From Hylemonella sp. (GTDB lineage: Bacteria > Pseudomonadota > Gammaproteobacteria > Burkholderiales > Burkholderiaceae_C), in contig JAUXVI010000047.1 of NCBI GenBank assembly GCA_030680575.1, positions 42,891-106,890 of the forward strand: a stretch of 64,000 nucleotides of DNA, read 5' to 3'. Under the pieces are notes generated by a model, which searched no databases, was not told where the DNA came from, and was given only the letters and a program-made list of their open reading frames with translations. Below are positions 8,904 through 17,652 of the stretch, in pieces. A program made the position numbers and the translations under genes. Positions within the stretch are counted from its first letter, which is position 1. Each line of letters opens with the position of its first letter.

Positions 8904-10340
8904 ATGGGTCAGAAACTCAAAATCGCAGGTTGGATTTCGCTGGGCGTGGTTGCCGGCGCCTTGACCACGGTCTCATTGCAGACCGTGGCGCGCAGTGCCT
9001 TGACGCCGCTGCCGCTGGAGGAGTTGCAGCAGTTGGCCGCCGTCTTCGGCATGGTCAAGACCGACTACGTCGAACCGGTGGACGAAAAAAAGCTCATCAC
9101 CGATGCCATCTCCGGCATGGTGTCCAGCCTGGACCCGCATTCCCAGTATTTCGACAAGAAGTCGTTCAAGGAATTCCGTGAAGGCACGACGGGCCGCTTC
9201 GTCGGCGTCGGCATCGAGATCACGCAGGAAGATGGTTTGGTCAAGGTGGTCTCGCCGATCGAAGGCTCACCTGCCTACCGTGCCGGTCTCAAGACCAATG
9301 ACCTGATCACCAAGGTGGACGACACCGCCGTCAAGGGCCTGTCGCTGAACGAAGCCGTCAAGCGCATGCGCGGCGAGCCCAACACCAAGGTCATCCTCAC
9401 CATCTTCCGCAAGGATGAGAACCGCACCTTTGCCGTCACCATCACGCGCGAAGAAATCAAGACGCAATCGGTCAAGGCCAAGCTGATCGAGCCGGGTTAT
9501 GCCTGGATCCGCCTGAGCCAGTTCCAGGAACGCACGGTGGACGACTTCGTGCGCAAGACCGACGAGCTTTTCAAGCAGGACCCCGGCCTCAAGGGCTTGG
9601 TGCTTGACCTGCGCAACGACCCCGGTGGCCTGCTGGATGCCGCGGTGGCCATCTCCGCCGCCTTCCTGCCGGAAAACGTGACCGTGGTCTCGACCAACGG
9701 CCAGCTGGCCGAAAGCAAGTTCACTTACCGGGCAGCACCCGAGTTCTACCAACGCCGCAGCAACAACGATCCGCTCAAACGCCTGCCCGCTGCGCTCAAG
9801 AGCGTGCCGCTGGTGGTACTGGTCAACGAAGGCTCGGCCTCGGCCAGCGAGATCGTGGCCGGCGCCCTGCAGGACCACAAGCGCGCCGTGGTCATGGGCA
9901 GCCAGACCTTTGGCAAGGGTTCGGTGCAGACCGTGCGCCCGCTCGGCCCCGACACTGCACTCAAGAGCACCCCCGCGCGGTACTACACCCCCCGCGGCAA
10001 GGCGATCCAGGCGCGCGGCATCGTGCCCGACGTCATGATCGACGAAACCGCGGAAGGCAATGTATTTGCCGCCCTGCGCACGCGGGAAGCCGATCTGGAG
10101 AAACACCTGTCGAACGGCCAGAGCGCCGAGCCGAAAGACCCCGCGCGCGAAAAAGCGCGCGATGAGGCCATGAAGAAGCTGGAGGAAGAGGCGAAAAAGC
10201 CACCGCAGGATCGCAAGCTGCCCGAGTTCGGCAGCGAGAAGGACTTTCAGCTGACCCAGGCCCTGAACAAGCTCAAGGGCTTGCCGGTGCTGGTCAGCAA
10301 GACCCAGACCGAGCGCAAGGAAGAAAGCAAGGAAAACTGA
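8904..10340 (+). CDS. ctpA: S41-family carboxyl-terminal processing peptidase
   Basis: A 478-residue periplasmic C-terminal processing protease. An N-terminal signal or anchor segment (WISLGVVAGALTTVSL) is followed by a family N-domain, a PDZ domain (GRFVGVGIEITQEDG onward), and the S41 catalytic core with NEGSASASEIVAGAL carrying the catalytic serine near residue 311 and FGKGSVQT carrying the lysine. A charged Lys/Glu-rich tail (about residues 410-440) follows. The ATG at 8904 is chosen because GAAGGA-like bases (GAAGGA at 8893-8898) lie at proper distance and it opens a signal segment; an upstream ATC-rich extension lacks homology. Confidence 0.93.
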   Translation: MGQKLKIAGWISLGVVAGALTTVSLQTVARSALTPLPLEELQQLAAVFGMVKTDYVEPVDEKKLITDAISGMVSSLDPHSQYFDKKSFKEFREGTTGRFVGVGIEITQEDGLVKVVSPIEGSPAYRAGLKTNDLITKVDDTAVKGLSLNEAVKRMRGEPNTKVILTIFRKDENRTFAVTITREEIKTQSVKAKLIEPGYAWIRLSQFQERTVDDFVRKTDELFKQDPGLKGLVLDLRNDPGGLLDAAVAISAAFLPENVTVVSTNGQLAESKFTYRAAPEFYQRRSNNDPLKRLPAALKSVPLVVLVNEGSASASEIVAGALQDHKRAVVMGSQTFGKGSVQTVRPLGPDTALKSTPARYYTPRGKAIQARGIVPDVMIDETAEGNVFAALRTREADLEKHLSNGQSAEPKDPAREKARDEAMKKLEEEAKKPPQDRKLPEFGSEKDFQLTQALNKLKGLPVLVSKTQTERKEESKEN

Positions 10341-10390
10341 GCGCGAGCCAGCGACCCATGACACGGCCAAGGTCTCAAGCGCAAGCTCCC

Positions 10391-10466
10391 GTGGAACCGG
10401 CTTGGCCGGGCCACTGGGAGCGTCCCCTAGAGGGGAAGGCGCGCAGCGCCTCAGGGGTGCATCCTC
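10391..10466. repeat. GC-rich intergenic repeat, copy 2
   Basis: The gap between ctpA and the ThiF-like gene begins GTGGAACCGGCTTGGCCGGG, then CCACTGG, a CCCCTAGAGGGG palindrome and GCGCAGCGCCTC. It matches the opening block of the copy at 5412 almost base for base. It ends 1-2 bases before the next start codon, so the repeat forms the 5' leader of the downstream gene. Confidence 0.75.
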
Positions 10467-10467
10467 T

Positions 10468-11223
10468 ATGAACGACGACCAGTTGCTGCGCTATTCGCGC
10501 CACATCCTGCTTGAAGAAATCGGCATCGACGGTCAGCAGCGCATCCTCGACGGACATGCACTGGTCATCGGCGCCGGTGGTCTGGGCTCGCCGGTGGCGC
10601 TTTACCTCGGCTCGGCCGGCGTCGGCCACATCACGGTAGTCGACCACGACACGGTGGATGTCACCAACCTGCAGCGTCAGGTCGCGCATACCCTGGCTCG
10701 CGTCGGCCTGCCCAAGGTGGACTCCATCGTGCAGGCGGTGGCCGCCATCAACCCCGAAGTGCATGTCACACCGGTGATGGAACGCGCCGATGCCGCGCTG
10801 CTCGACACGCTGGTGGCACAAGCCGACGTGGTGCTGGACTGCTGCGACAACTTCACCACCCGCCATCTCATCAACGCTGCCTGCGTCAAGCATCGCAAAC
10901 CACTGGTGTCGGGCGCCGCCATCCGCTTTGACGGCCAGATCACGGTCTACGACCCGCGTGCCGCCGCCTCGCCCTGTTATGCCTGCGTCTTTCCGCCGGA
11001 TGACGCCTTCGAGGAAACCCGCTGCGCCACCATGGGCGTGTTCGCCCCCCTGGTCGGCATCGTCGGCGCCGTACAGGCGGCTGAAGCCCTCAAACTGCTC
11101 AGCCATGCTGGCAGCTCGCTGGCTGGCCGACTGCTGATGCTGGATGGCCGCCACATGGAGTGGACCGAAATGCGGCTGCCGCGTGCCCCAGCCTGCCCGG
11201 TGTGCGGCAGCGTGCCGGCCTGA
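10468..11223 (+). CDS. HesA/MoeB/ThiF-family sulfur-carrier adenylyltransferase
   Basis: A 251-residue E1-like enzyme that adenylates the C-terminal Gly-Gly of a ThiS- or MoaD-type sulfur carrier. The nucleotide loop GAGGLGSPVALYL is near residues 32-44, followed by VDHDTVDVTNLQRQ and CCDNFTTRHLIN. Zinc ligands are the CxxC pairs in CYACVFPP and CPVCGS. A cysteine in ETRCATMGVFAP aligns with the ThiF acyl-disulfide cysteine, so ThiF function is as likely as MoeB. The start at 10468 opens MNDDQLLRYSRHI, typical of the family. No thi or moa gene is adjacent. Confidence 0.9.
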   Translation: MNDDQLLRYSRHILLEEIGIDGQQRILDGHALVIGAGGLGSPVALYLGSAGVGHITVVDHDTVDVTNLQRQVAHTLARVGLPKVDSIVQAVAAINPEVHVTPVMERADAALLDTLVAQADVVLDCCDNFTTRHLINAACVKHRKPLVSGAAIRFDGQITVYDPRAAASPCYACVFPPDDAFEETRCATMGVFAPLVGIVGAVQAAEALKLLSHAGSSLAGRLLMLDGRHMEWTEMRLPRAPACPVCGSVPA

Positions 11224-11256
11224 CACGCGTCCAGCACCCCGGACTGATCAACCACC

Positions 11257-11760
11257 TCAGTGACAGGGCCCATGCCGCAGACGAAACTGGCGCGGCATCT
11301 CGGCTGACGACTGCCACAGCCCAAGGTGCTGCACCCGTGCCCGGGCTTCCAGCGCGGCATAGGGCCCCGGCTGACCATGGTAGCGATGCGACCAGGCATG
11401 CCCGTTCCGCACCATCCAGCGGCTCATGTCTTGCCCCTGCACAGAAACGCGTGCCAGCAAGCGTCCGTAGTCGTCATGCCGACGCGGCGTGACCTGCACC
11501 CACCGCCCCGCCACCTGCTGCGCCAGCCGGTCACGCGCCACCACACCGTAGACCTGGCAGATTTCAGGCGCATCCACACCGTCGAGGCGGATCTTGTGCG
11601 GCTTGCCGCCACGCGAGGGTTGCACCCACAGGGTGTCGCCATCAGACACATAGGTCACCCGCCCAGACCACGGCTGTGGCTGCTCAGCGGCCAGCGCCGC
11701 TCCGCAGGTGCCCCAACAAACCAGAGCCAGCCAGAGCAGCCGCGTTTTCCACCAGTTCAT
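11257..11760 (-). CDS. Secreted thermonuclease (SNase)-family protein
   Basis: A 167-residue protein with an N-terminal signal peptide (MNWWKTRLLWLALVCW, cleavage after an ALAAE-like site) and a staphylococcal-nuclease domain. Conserved elements are VSDGDTLWV, IRLDGVDAPE and DDYGRLLARV, covering the calcium-binding aspartates and catalytic Arg/Glu residues. It probably degrades nucleic acid in the periplasm or outside the cell. The ATG at 11760 is preceded by a G-rich Shine-Dalgarno. It is convergent with the ThiF-like gene and divergent from the GGDEF gene. Confidence 0.88.
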   Translation of the reverse strand: MNWWKTRLLWLALVCWGTCGAALAAEQPQPWSGRVTYVSDGDTLWVQPSRGGKPHKIRLDGVDAPEICQVYGVVARDRLAQQVAGRWVQVTPRRHDDYGRLLARVSVQGQDMSRWMVRNGHAWSHRYHGQPGPYAALEARARVQHLGLWQSSAEMPRQFRLRHGPCH

Positions 11761-11897
11761 TCCCCCTCCATCACGATTCCGCGCATCGTCCACCCCCGTC
11801 AAAACCACGCAAAGACAAGCGTTTCGGCCGATTTTCCCGCGTTTCCATGAGGCAAACCTGTTAGACTTTTCTAGGTACATTACCGTCGACTCTCTTC

Positions 11898-12680
11898 GTG
11901 ACACCATCCAGCCTCAACCCGATTGACCTGCGCGACCTGCGTTTGGACGACGCACGCGCGTTGCTGGAACACGGGGGTGCCATCGATCTGCCGGCACCGG
12001 ACGCGGCACCAGCAGCCTTTCTGCAAGGCGTCATCGACGGACTGTGCGAGCTTTCGCTGCGCGATCCGTTGACCGGCCTGGCCAACCGCCGCCATTTCCG
12101 CGCCGTGCTGGCACGCGAAATCGATGTGGTCGTGCGTTCGGGCAATCCGGCCTTGCTGCTGATGCTCGACATCGACCATTTCAAATCAATCAACGATGCC
12201 CATGGTCATCTCGCAGGCGATCGGGTGCTGCAAGCCGTGGCGCGCTGCTTGGCGGGTTGCGTCCGCCCGCAGGACACGGTGGCCCGTTATGGCGGCGAAG
12301 AATTTGCTATCGTGCTGCCGGACTGCCAGCTCAACTACGGCGAGGCCGTCGCCGAACGCATCCGCCAGACCGTGGCCAACCTCTCGATTGCCGTTTCCCC
12401 CGAGGTCTCGTTGCAAATCACCCTCAGTGTCGGTGGCGCTTTTGCTCCGACACAGTCCCGCTGCACGCCGGACGTGTGGGTCGAGCGAGCCGACAATCAA
12501 CTCTACCAAGCCAAAGCGCAAGGGCGCAATCGCGTGTACATCGATCATCAACAAGTCATCTCTGTCAGCGCAGAAGAGAAAAGTCTCCTGTTCGGTGCGC
12601 TCTCCGCGGGCGAACCGGCATGGGGTGAGAGTGCTCCCAGCACCAATGAAGACAGTGCCATGCAGAAGGTCAATCCATGA
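11898..12680 (+). CDS. GGDEF diguanylate cyclase
   Basis: A 260-residue soluble protein with a short N-terminal region of about 50 residues and one GGDEF domain. The domain starts at RDPLTGLANRRHF; the active-site loop is YGGEEF. An RPQD inhibitory I-site lies five residues before the loop, so product inhibition by cyclic di-GMP is expected. There is no membrane segment or recognised sensor domain. The start is GTG at 11898. The stop overlaps the start of the MinD/FlhG-like gene by four bases (ATGA), which implies translational coupling. Confidence 0.92.
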   Translation: MTPSSLNPIDLRDLRLDDARALLEHGGAIDLPAPDAAPAAFLQGVIDGLCELSLRDPLTGLANRRHFRAVLAREIDVVVRSGNPALLLMLDIDHFKSINDAHGHLAGDRVLQAVARCLAGCVRPQDTVARYGGEEFAIVLPDCQLNYGEAVAERIRQTVANLSIAVSPEVSLQITLSVGGAFAPTQSRCTPDVWVERADNQLYQAKAQGRNRVYIDHQQVISVSAEEKSLLFGALSAGEPAWGESAPSTNEDSAMQKVNP

Positions 12681-13513
12681 GTGATGTGCTGAATCCACCG
12701 CAGGACAAACCTGCCTCCCCGCAGCAGCCAGGCAAACCGCAAGGCAAGGTGCTGGCCGTGACCAGCGGCAAAGGCGGCGTGGGCAAGACCTTTGTCTCGG
12801 CCAACCTCGCTGCCGCACTGGCCAAGCGCGGTCACCGCGTGCTGGTGATCGACGCCGACCTCGGCCTGGCCAATCTTGACGTGGTGCTGAACCTTTATTC
12901 CAAGGTCACGCTGCATGACGTGTTCACCGGCAAGGCCAAACTGGAAGAGGCCATCATCAAGGCCCCAGGTGGTTTTTCCGTGCTGCTGGCCGGCTCCGGC
13001 ATGGTCGAGTACTCGCGCCTGACGGCCGAAGTGCGCGACGATTTCCTGCATGTGATCGAGACGCTGGCCTCCAAGTTCGACGTGCTGCTGCTCGACACCG
13101 GCGCCGGGATTTCCGATATGGTGCTGTTCGCCGTCTCCCAGGCGGCCGAAGTGCTGCTGGTGGCCACCCCTGAGCCGACCTCGCTGACCGACGCCTACGC
13201 CACCATCAAGGTGCTGGTGGGCCAGCAAAAACGCCAGAACATCCGCATGATCATCAACCAGACGGCCCGTCTGGGCGACGGCCGTGCCATCACGGTGCAG
13301 TTGCAGCAGGTGCTGGACCGTTTCGTCACCGCCGAGCCGGGTCGTCCGGTGCGCCTGATCCACATGGGCGACATCCCGGAAGATCCCACGGTGCGTCAGG
13401 CCATCATGCGACGCCAGTTGCTGATGCAGAACACGCCGGGCTGCCCAGCGGGCATGGCGATTTCCCAGCTGGCCCTGAAGATCGAAGAAACGATCCTGAA
13501 CAAAGACGCCTGA
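12677..13513 (+). CDS. MinD/ParA-family ATPase, FlhG/FleN-like
   Basis: A 278-residue P-loop ATPase with the deviant Walker A motif GKGGVGKT at residues 31-38, switch regions IDADLGLANLDVVLN and LLLDTGAGI. The LADANLGLGNVDLLL-type sequence and the C-terminal half (VGQQKRQNIRMIINQ) resemble FlhG/FleN/YlxH proteins that set flagellar number or place polar machines, rather than the septum-site MinD (no obvious amphipathic membrane-targeting helix at the end). No flagellar genes are nearby. It overlaps the GGDEF gene by four bases. Confidence 0.88.
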   Translation: MSDVLNPPQDKPASPQQPGKPQGKVLAVTSGKGGVGKTFVSANLAAALAKRGHRVLVIDADLGLANLDVVLNLYSKVTLHDVFTGKAKLEEAIIKAPGGFSVLLAGSGMVEYSRLTAEVRDDFLHVIETLASKFDVLLLDTGAGISDMVLFAVSQAAEVLLVATPEPTSLTDAYATIKVLVGQQKRQNIRMIINQTARLGDGRAITVQLQQVLDRFVTAEPGRPVRLIHMGDIPEDPTVRQAIMRRQLLMQNTPGCPAGMAISQLALKIEETILNKDA

Positions 13514-13518
13514 ACGGC

Positions 13519-14355
13519 TCAGGCCGTGACGATCCAGCCTTCGAGCGGGTCCACCGTGGCCGGCAAGCCGTAATGCGGCGCGCCCTGCTGCCAGGCCCAA
13601 GCGGCCTGCATCAGGCACAGCACGGCATCGAGCGCATCCCCCCGACCATCATCCACCAACGCGTCGCGCTGCGCGTGCGTGAGCTTCAGGCGCAAGCCCA
13701 GGCGCGTCTGGCCATGCTCCAGCGCTGTGAGCAAATCCTTGCGCGCGATCAGGCGCTCCGGTGTCTGTCGCGCCCGCTCATCACTCTTGTAGCTGCGCGC
13801 ACCCAGCACTTCACGCGCCAGCAAACCGGGGTAGCCTTCCAAGGCCACACGCGTCCGCTCACCCGCATGCAGGCCCGGCAGATGCACCCCCGCCGCCAGC
13901 AGGCGGGGCACACCGGCATGCAGCATGAAAGCCACCGGCGGATTGACCCACTTCATCGACGGGCTGGAGCCGGCCGGGACATCGGTGGCACGGTGGGCGA
14001 ACTTGCCACCCACCGGCCGGGCCGCGCAGAAGGCGGCAAAACGTGCACGAATGTCGTCCCGGCTCAAGCTGGCGTAGTGACGGATGCAAGCTTCCCAGTC
14101 CAAGGGCCAGCTCAAGGCTTGCACCAGTTCACGCGGCAATCCGAAAGGGAAGTCGAACGCACCCAGCCAGTCACCGGGCTGACTCAGCCAGTCGGCAAAG
14201 GCATCGAGGGAAGTCAAGCGCTCCAGTTTTGATAGCTGGACACGCCCGTTCTGCAAGGCCCCAAAGGCCAAAACAATCGGTTTTTGCCGGGTCGGACTGC
14301 TGGAAAAGTCGCAACCCAGCAGCAGGGACAGGCCACCAGCTGCCGACGCAGTCAC
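13519..14355 (-). CDS. DUF429-family protein
   Basis: A 278-residue protein recognised as DUF429 by the N-terminal GCDFSSSPTRQKPIVLAFG and by AFDFPFGLP, a pattern of acidic residues expected of an RNase H-like fold, and by the C-terminal DALVDDGRGDALDAVLCL. Biochemical role is not established. It is convergent with the FlhG-like gene, 5 bases apart, and lies downstream of the BLUF gene on the same strand. Confidence 0.8.
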   Translation of the reverse strand: MTASAAGGLSLLLGCDFSSSPTRQKPIVLAFGALQNGRVQLSKLERLTSLDAFADWLSQPGDWLGAFDFPFGLPRELVQALSWPLDWEACIRHYASLSRDDIRARFAAFCAARPVGGKFAHRATDVPAGSSPSMKWVNPPVAFMLHAGVPRLLAAGVHLPGLHAGERTRVALEGYPGLLAREVLGARSYKSDERARQTPERLIARKDLLTALEHGQTRLGLRLKLTHAQRDALVDDGRGDALDAVLCLMQAAWAWQQGAPHYGLPATVDPLEGWIVTA

Positions 14356-14371
14356 GGTGAAGCCGGCCGCT

Positions 14372-14794
14372 TCAGGAGCGGCCGATGATGGAGGCGGTGG
14401 CCATCAGCTCTTCCAGCAATGCCAGCGAGACACGACCCGACACCGCATAGGGATCGAGTTCGGGTTTCTCGGAGTACTTGAGCAGGATGGAGGTGTTGAT
14501 GCGCGACAGGTTGACCTGGCCCATGGTCCAGCCGCCGAAACGGCGCTCGCTGATTTCCTCGTAGTGCAGCAGCACCACGTCCTTGTGACGGGCATCGCGC
14601 TGGATGTGGCCGTAGAGCTCGCTCACGGCGTTGCGACCGCCCTCAATGGCCTGCAGGAAGATGCCGCCGCCGTAGCACAGGATGCCTGTGATACCGCAGG
14701 TCGGATTGAACTGGCGCGACTGCGTCAGGATGGTCTCGATGGCGTCGGGACTCGCGTCGACGACACGGCTGGCGTAAAGCAGGCGGACCAACAT
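14372..14794 (-). CDS. BLUF-domain blue-light photoreceptor
   Basis: A 140-residue single-domain BLUF protein binding FAD. The photocycle residues are present: Tyr7 in LLYASR, Asn30 in QFNPTCGITG, Gln48 in IFLQAIEG, and Trp89 in GGWTMG. The remaining 40 residues form a helical C-terminal cap and no output domain is fused, so it must act through a protein partner. It lies 87 bases downstream of folE on the same strand, with a repeat element in the gap. Confidence 0.93.
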   Translation of the reverse strand: MLVRLLYASRVVDASPDAIETILTQSRQFNPTCGITGILCYGGGIFLQAIEGGRNAVSELYGHIQRDARHKDVVLLHYEEISERRFGGWTMGQVNLSRINTSILLKYSEKPELDPYAVSGRVSLALLEELMATASIIGRS

Positions 14795-14807
14795 GGTCAG
14801 GCCTCCC

Positions 14808-14880
14808 GCCGGGCCGCCCCAAGGGAGACCTGCGCCCCCTGGGGGGCCAGTGAACGAAGTGAGCGTCGGGGGGATGTCAT
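14808..14880. repeat. GC-rich intergenic repeat, copy 3
   Basis: Between folE and the BLUF gene is a GGGCCGCCCCAAGGG block, GCGCCCCCTGGGGGGC palindrome, and CAGTGAACGAAGTGAGCGTC followed by a G-run. The arrangement (palindromic C/G run, imperfect GTGAGC arm, G-run) matches the other copies, with lower identity. It probably makes stable RNA hairpins between the two cistrons. Confidence 0.7.
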
Positions 14881-14881
14881 A

Positions 14882-15607
14882 TCAGCTCCTCATGGGAATC
14901 AGGGACAGAAATTCGCGGCGCAGGGTCGGGTCTTTCAGGAACACGCCGCGCATGACCGAGTTGATCATTTTGCTGTCCATGTCCTTCACGCCGCGCCAAG
15001 CCATGCAGTAGTGGCTGGCTTCCATGACGATGGCCAGGCCGTCGGGCTGGGTTTTCTGCTGGATCAGGTCGGCCAGTTGCACCACCGCCTCTTCCTGGAT
15101 CTGCGGGCGGCCCATGATCCATTCGGCCAGACGCGCGTACTTGGACAGGCCGATCACGTTGGTGTGTTCGTTGGGCATGACGCCGATCCAGATCTTGCCG
15201 ATCACCGGGCAGAAGTGGTGCGAGCAAGCGCTGCGCACAGTAATGGGGCCGACGATCATCAGCTCATTCAGGTGCTCGGCATTGGGAAATTCGGTGATGG
15301 TGGGACCCGGCACATAACGGCCGCGAAACACCTCATTCACGTACATCTTGGCCACACGACGCGCGGTCTTGTCGGTGTTGTGGTCGCGATCGGTGTCGAT
15401 CACCAGGCTGTCGAGCACGGCCTGCATCTTGATCTCGACCTCGTCGAGCAGCTTCTCCAGCTCGCCGGGTTCGATGAACTCGGCAATGTTGTCGTTGGCA
15501 TTGAAGCGCTTGCGCGCTGCCAGCAGGCGCTCCCGGATCTTGACGGAGACGGGCGTTCCCTCTTCGGTATCGTTTGGGTTCATGACGCTCTGGCTTTTCT
15601 TCAACAT
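14882..15607 (-). CDS. folE: GTP cyclohydrolase I
   Basis: A 241-residue enzyme converting GTP to 7,8-dihydroneopterin triphosphate, the first step of tetrahydrofolate synthesis. Zinc and catalytic residues are visible in SACSHHFCPVIGK and EASHYCMAWRG; GLSKYARL and the C-terminal LREFLSLI-like end (LRREFLSLIP) are typical. An in-frame ATG lies 9 codons later (NPNDTEEG), so the exact start is uncertain. nudB, the next folate-pathway step, is 2.5 kb away. A BLUF gene follows on the same strand. Confidence 0.96.
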   Translation of the reverse strand: MLKKSQSVMNPNDTEEGTPVSVKIRERLLAARKRFNANDNIAEFIEPGELEKLLDEVEIKMQAVLDSLVIDTDRDHNTDKTARRVAKMYVNEVFRGRYVPGPTITEFPNAEHLNELMIVGPITVRSACSHHFCPVIGKIWIGVMPNEHTNVIGLSKYARLAEWIMGRPQIQEEAVVQLADLIQQKTQPDGLAIVMEASHYCMAWRGVKDMDSKMINSVMRGVFLKDPTLRREFLSLIPMRS

Positions 15608-15685
15608 GCTGCAATGTTACCAGCGATTGATGTTTGTGGTTATTAGCCACCAGGCCTTATGAAATATGCGTCAACAGCTATCAAT

Positions 15686-16921
15686 TCAGTAGCGCTTGCC
15701 ATTCAGGAAGATCATGGCACGCGTCAGGCCAAAGGCGATGCGGTCGAGCAGACGCTGCTGCCAGGGCCGGTTGGCATAGCTGGCCGGATCCACGCGTCGG
15801 CCGTCATGCTCCATGGCCTGCACCAGCCGCGTGCGCAACTCCTGGGCAAACCGCTCATCCACCACCACCACGTTGGCCTCGCGTGCCAGCAGCAGGCTCA
15901 GAGGGTCGAGATTGGAGGAGCCAACTGTCGCCCAGCGCCGGTCGATCACCGCCACCTTGGCGTGCAGGAAGCTCGGCTCATACTCATGAATCTCCACCCC
16001 CGCCCTGAGCAACACGCCATACACCACCCGCACGGCGTGGTATTGCAGGAAATACTCGTAACGCCCCTGCAGCAGCAAACGCACCCGCACCCCGCGCTGT
16101 GCGGCGTGAATGAGCGCCTGACGCAACTTGCGTCCGGGCAGGAAATAGGCATTGGCGATGATGATTTCCTCATGCGCTTCGCCAATGGCCTTGCGGTAGG
16201 CGCGCTCGATGCGGCTGCGATGCCGCAGGTTGTCGCGCAGCAGCAAGGTGGCACGGGAGTGGCCATTGACCGCCAGCGTGCTGGCAAGACCGCCGCTGTC
16301 ATCACGCGTCTGCAGCGCCAGTCGCACGGCCTGCTCGAGGTCATGCCAACTGGCGGCCAGATCGATGTTCTTCACGTCACGGACCGCTTGCAAGCGCCAC
16401 CAGAACTGCGCCGTGACCTCATGGACCGAGCGCACCAGCGGGCCGGTCACGCGCACCGCGAAATCAAATCGAGGTGCGGGCAGGCGAGCATCATGATGGT
16501 CGCACCCATCGTCCAGCACGTTGATGCCGCCACAGAACGCCACCCGACCGTCGATCACGCACAGCTTGCGGTGCAGACGGCGCCAGCGGCTCGGAATGAA
16601 CAAACCCAGCCGGCCCAAAGGCTGAAAAATCCGCCACTGCACGCCAGCTTCGTCAAAACGCGTCGCCCAAGCATCCGGCACGGAGGGCGTGCCCACGCCA
16701 TCCATCACCAGATAGACGGCTACACCGCGTTGTGCGGCCCGCACCAGCGCCTCGGCCACCTGCTCGCCGGAGGGGTCGAAATGAAAAATATAGGTTTCCA
16801 GCCGGACCTCGTGCACGCTGTGCTCGATGTCGCGGACCAATTGGGGGAAGAAGGCCACCCCACCCTGCAGCAATTGCACCTGGTGCGCGGCGCGAAGCGG
16901 TGGCAGTTGCTTGTCCTTCAT
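15686..16921 (-). CDS. clsB: Phospholipase D-family cardiolipin synthase, ClsB-like
   Basis: A 411-residue protein with two HKD catalytic motifs: HRKLCVID in the N-half and HAKVAVID followed by GSSNLDPLSL in the C-half. No N-terminal membrane helices are seen, as in ClsB rather than ClsA. It would make cardiolipin from phosphatidylglycerol and another glycerophospholipid. The ATG at 16921 overlaps the stop of the upstream EEP gene by four bases; an in-frame upstream extension lacks family similarity. ClsB next to an EEP protein (YbhP-like) is a recognised pairing. Confidence 0.9.
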   Translation of the reverse strand: MKDKQLPPLRAAHQVQLLQGGVAFFPQLVRDIEHSVHEVRLETYIFHFDPSGEQVAEALVRAAQRGVAVYLVMDGVGTPSVPDAWATRFDEAGVQWRIFQPLGRLGLFIPSRWRRLHRKLCVIDGRVAFCGGINVLDDGCDHHDARLPAPRFDFAVRVTGPLVRSVHEVTAQFWWRLQAVRDVKNIDLAASWHDLEQAVRLALQTRDDSGGLASTLAVNGHSRATLLLRDNLRHRSRIERAYRKAIGEAHEEIIIANAYFLPGRKLRQALIHAAQRGVRVRLLLQGRYEYFLQYHAVRVVYGVLLRAGVEIHEYEPSFLHAKVAVIDRRWATVGSSNLDPLSLLLAREANVVVVDERFAQELRTRLVQAMEHDGRRVDPASYANRPWQQRLLDRIAFGLTRAMIFLNGKRY

Positions 16922-17652
16922 GCCGGCATGCCGAATTCCGCGATCAGCGGCAGGTGGTCGGACATGCGCCACCAGGCCCGTCCGCGCGGCACATCGACTC
17001 GCAGCGGCTGCAAACCACGGGTGTACACGTAGTCAAGCTGCACCAGCGGCAGGCGCGCCGGAAACGTCGGGTTCGCCCCGGGCTCGAAGGTTTTCAGTCC
17101 CATGCTCGCGAAGTGGCGATGCACGCGCTCGCCCCAGTCGTTGAAATCTCCCGCCACGACCAGGGGCGTCCCGGCCGGCACCTCGCGCTCGATGAATCGC
17201 TCCAGCTGTGCTGCCTGGCGCACGCGACTGGCACGGATCAGACCCAGATGCACCACCAACACATGGACGGGCTGCCCGTTGACCACGACCTCACTGTGCA
17301 GCAGGCCACGCTGCTCAAAGCGGTGGTCCGACATGTCTTCATGCTGATGCCCCAGCACCGGCCAGCGCGTCAGCATGGCATTGCCATGCTCGCCATGGCG
17401 TGTGTAGGCGTTCGTGCGGTAGACCGCTTCGTACCCCTCAGGCGCCAGGTAATCGGCCTGCGGCAGTTCGGGCCAGCGCGTGAAATACTGCGCCTCGCGC
17501 CGGTTCATCTTGCGCACTTCCTGCAGGCAGATGATGTCGGCATCAAGCTGCTCCACCGCCAGCCCCAGGTTGTGAATCTCCAGCCGGCGTTGCGGGCCCA
17601 GGCCCTGCACGCCCTTGTGGATGTTGTAGGTGGCAACGCGCAAGGTTTTCAT
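16918..17652 (-). CDS. Endonuclease/exonuclease/phosphatase-family protein (YbhP-like)
   Basis: A 244-residue EEP-fold metal-dependent hydrolase. Motifs: VATYNIHKGVQG at the start, IICLQEVRKMN with the metal-binding glutamate, VVAGDFNDWGER, LDYVYTRG, and the C-terminal SDHLPLIAEF with the catalytic Asp-His pair. No signal peptide is seen. It overlaps nudB upstream by four bases and clsB downstream by four bases, so the three form one translationally coupled unit. Substrate could be a nucleic acid or a phospholipid head group; the pairing with clsB favours a lipid role. Confidence 0.88.
   Translation of the reverse strand: MKTLRVATYNIHKGVQGLGPQRRLEIHNLGLAVEQLDADIICLQEVRKMNRREAQYFTRWPELPQADYLAPEGYEAVYRTNAYTRHGEHGNAMLTRWPVLGHQHEDMSDHRFEQRGLLHSEVVVNGQPVHVLVVHLGLIRASRVRQAAQLERFIEREVPAGTPLVVAGDFNDWGERVHRHFASMGLKTFEPGANPTFPARLPLVQLDYVYTRGLQPLRVDVPRGRAWWRMSDHLPLIAEFGMPA

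Noticed and set aside
14808..14880. Possible CRISPR-like or REP array
   Set aside because: Copies are dispersed singly or in one tandem pair, with no regular spacers and no cas genes; they fit a dispersed intergenic repeat.
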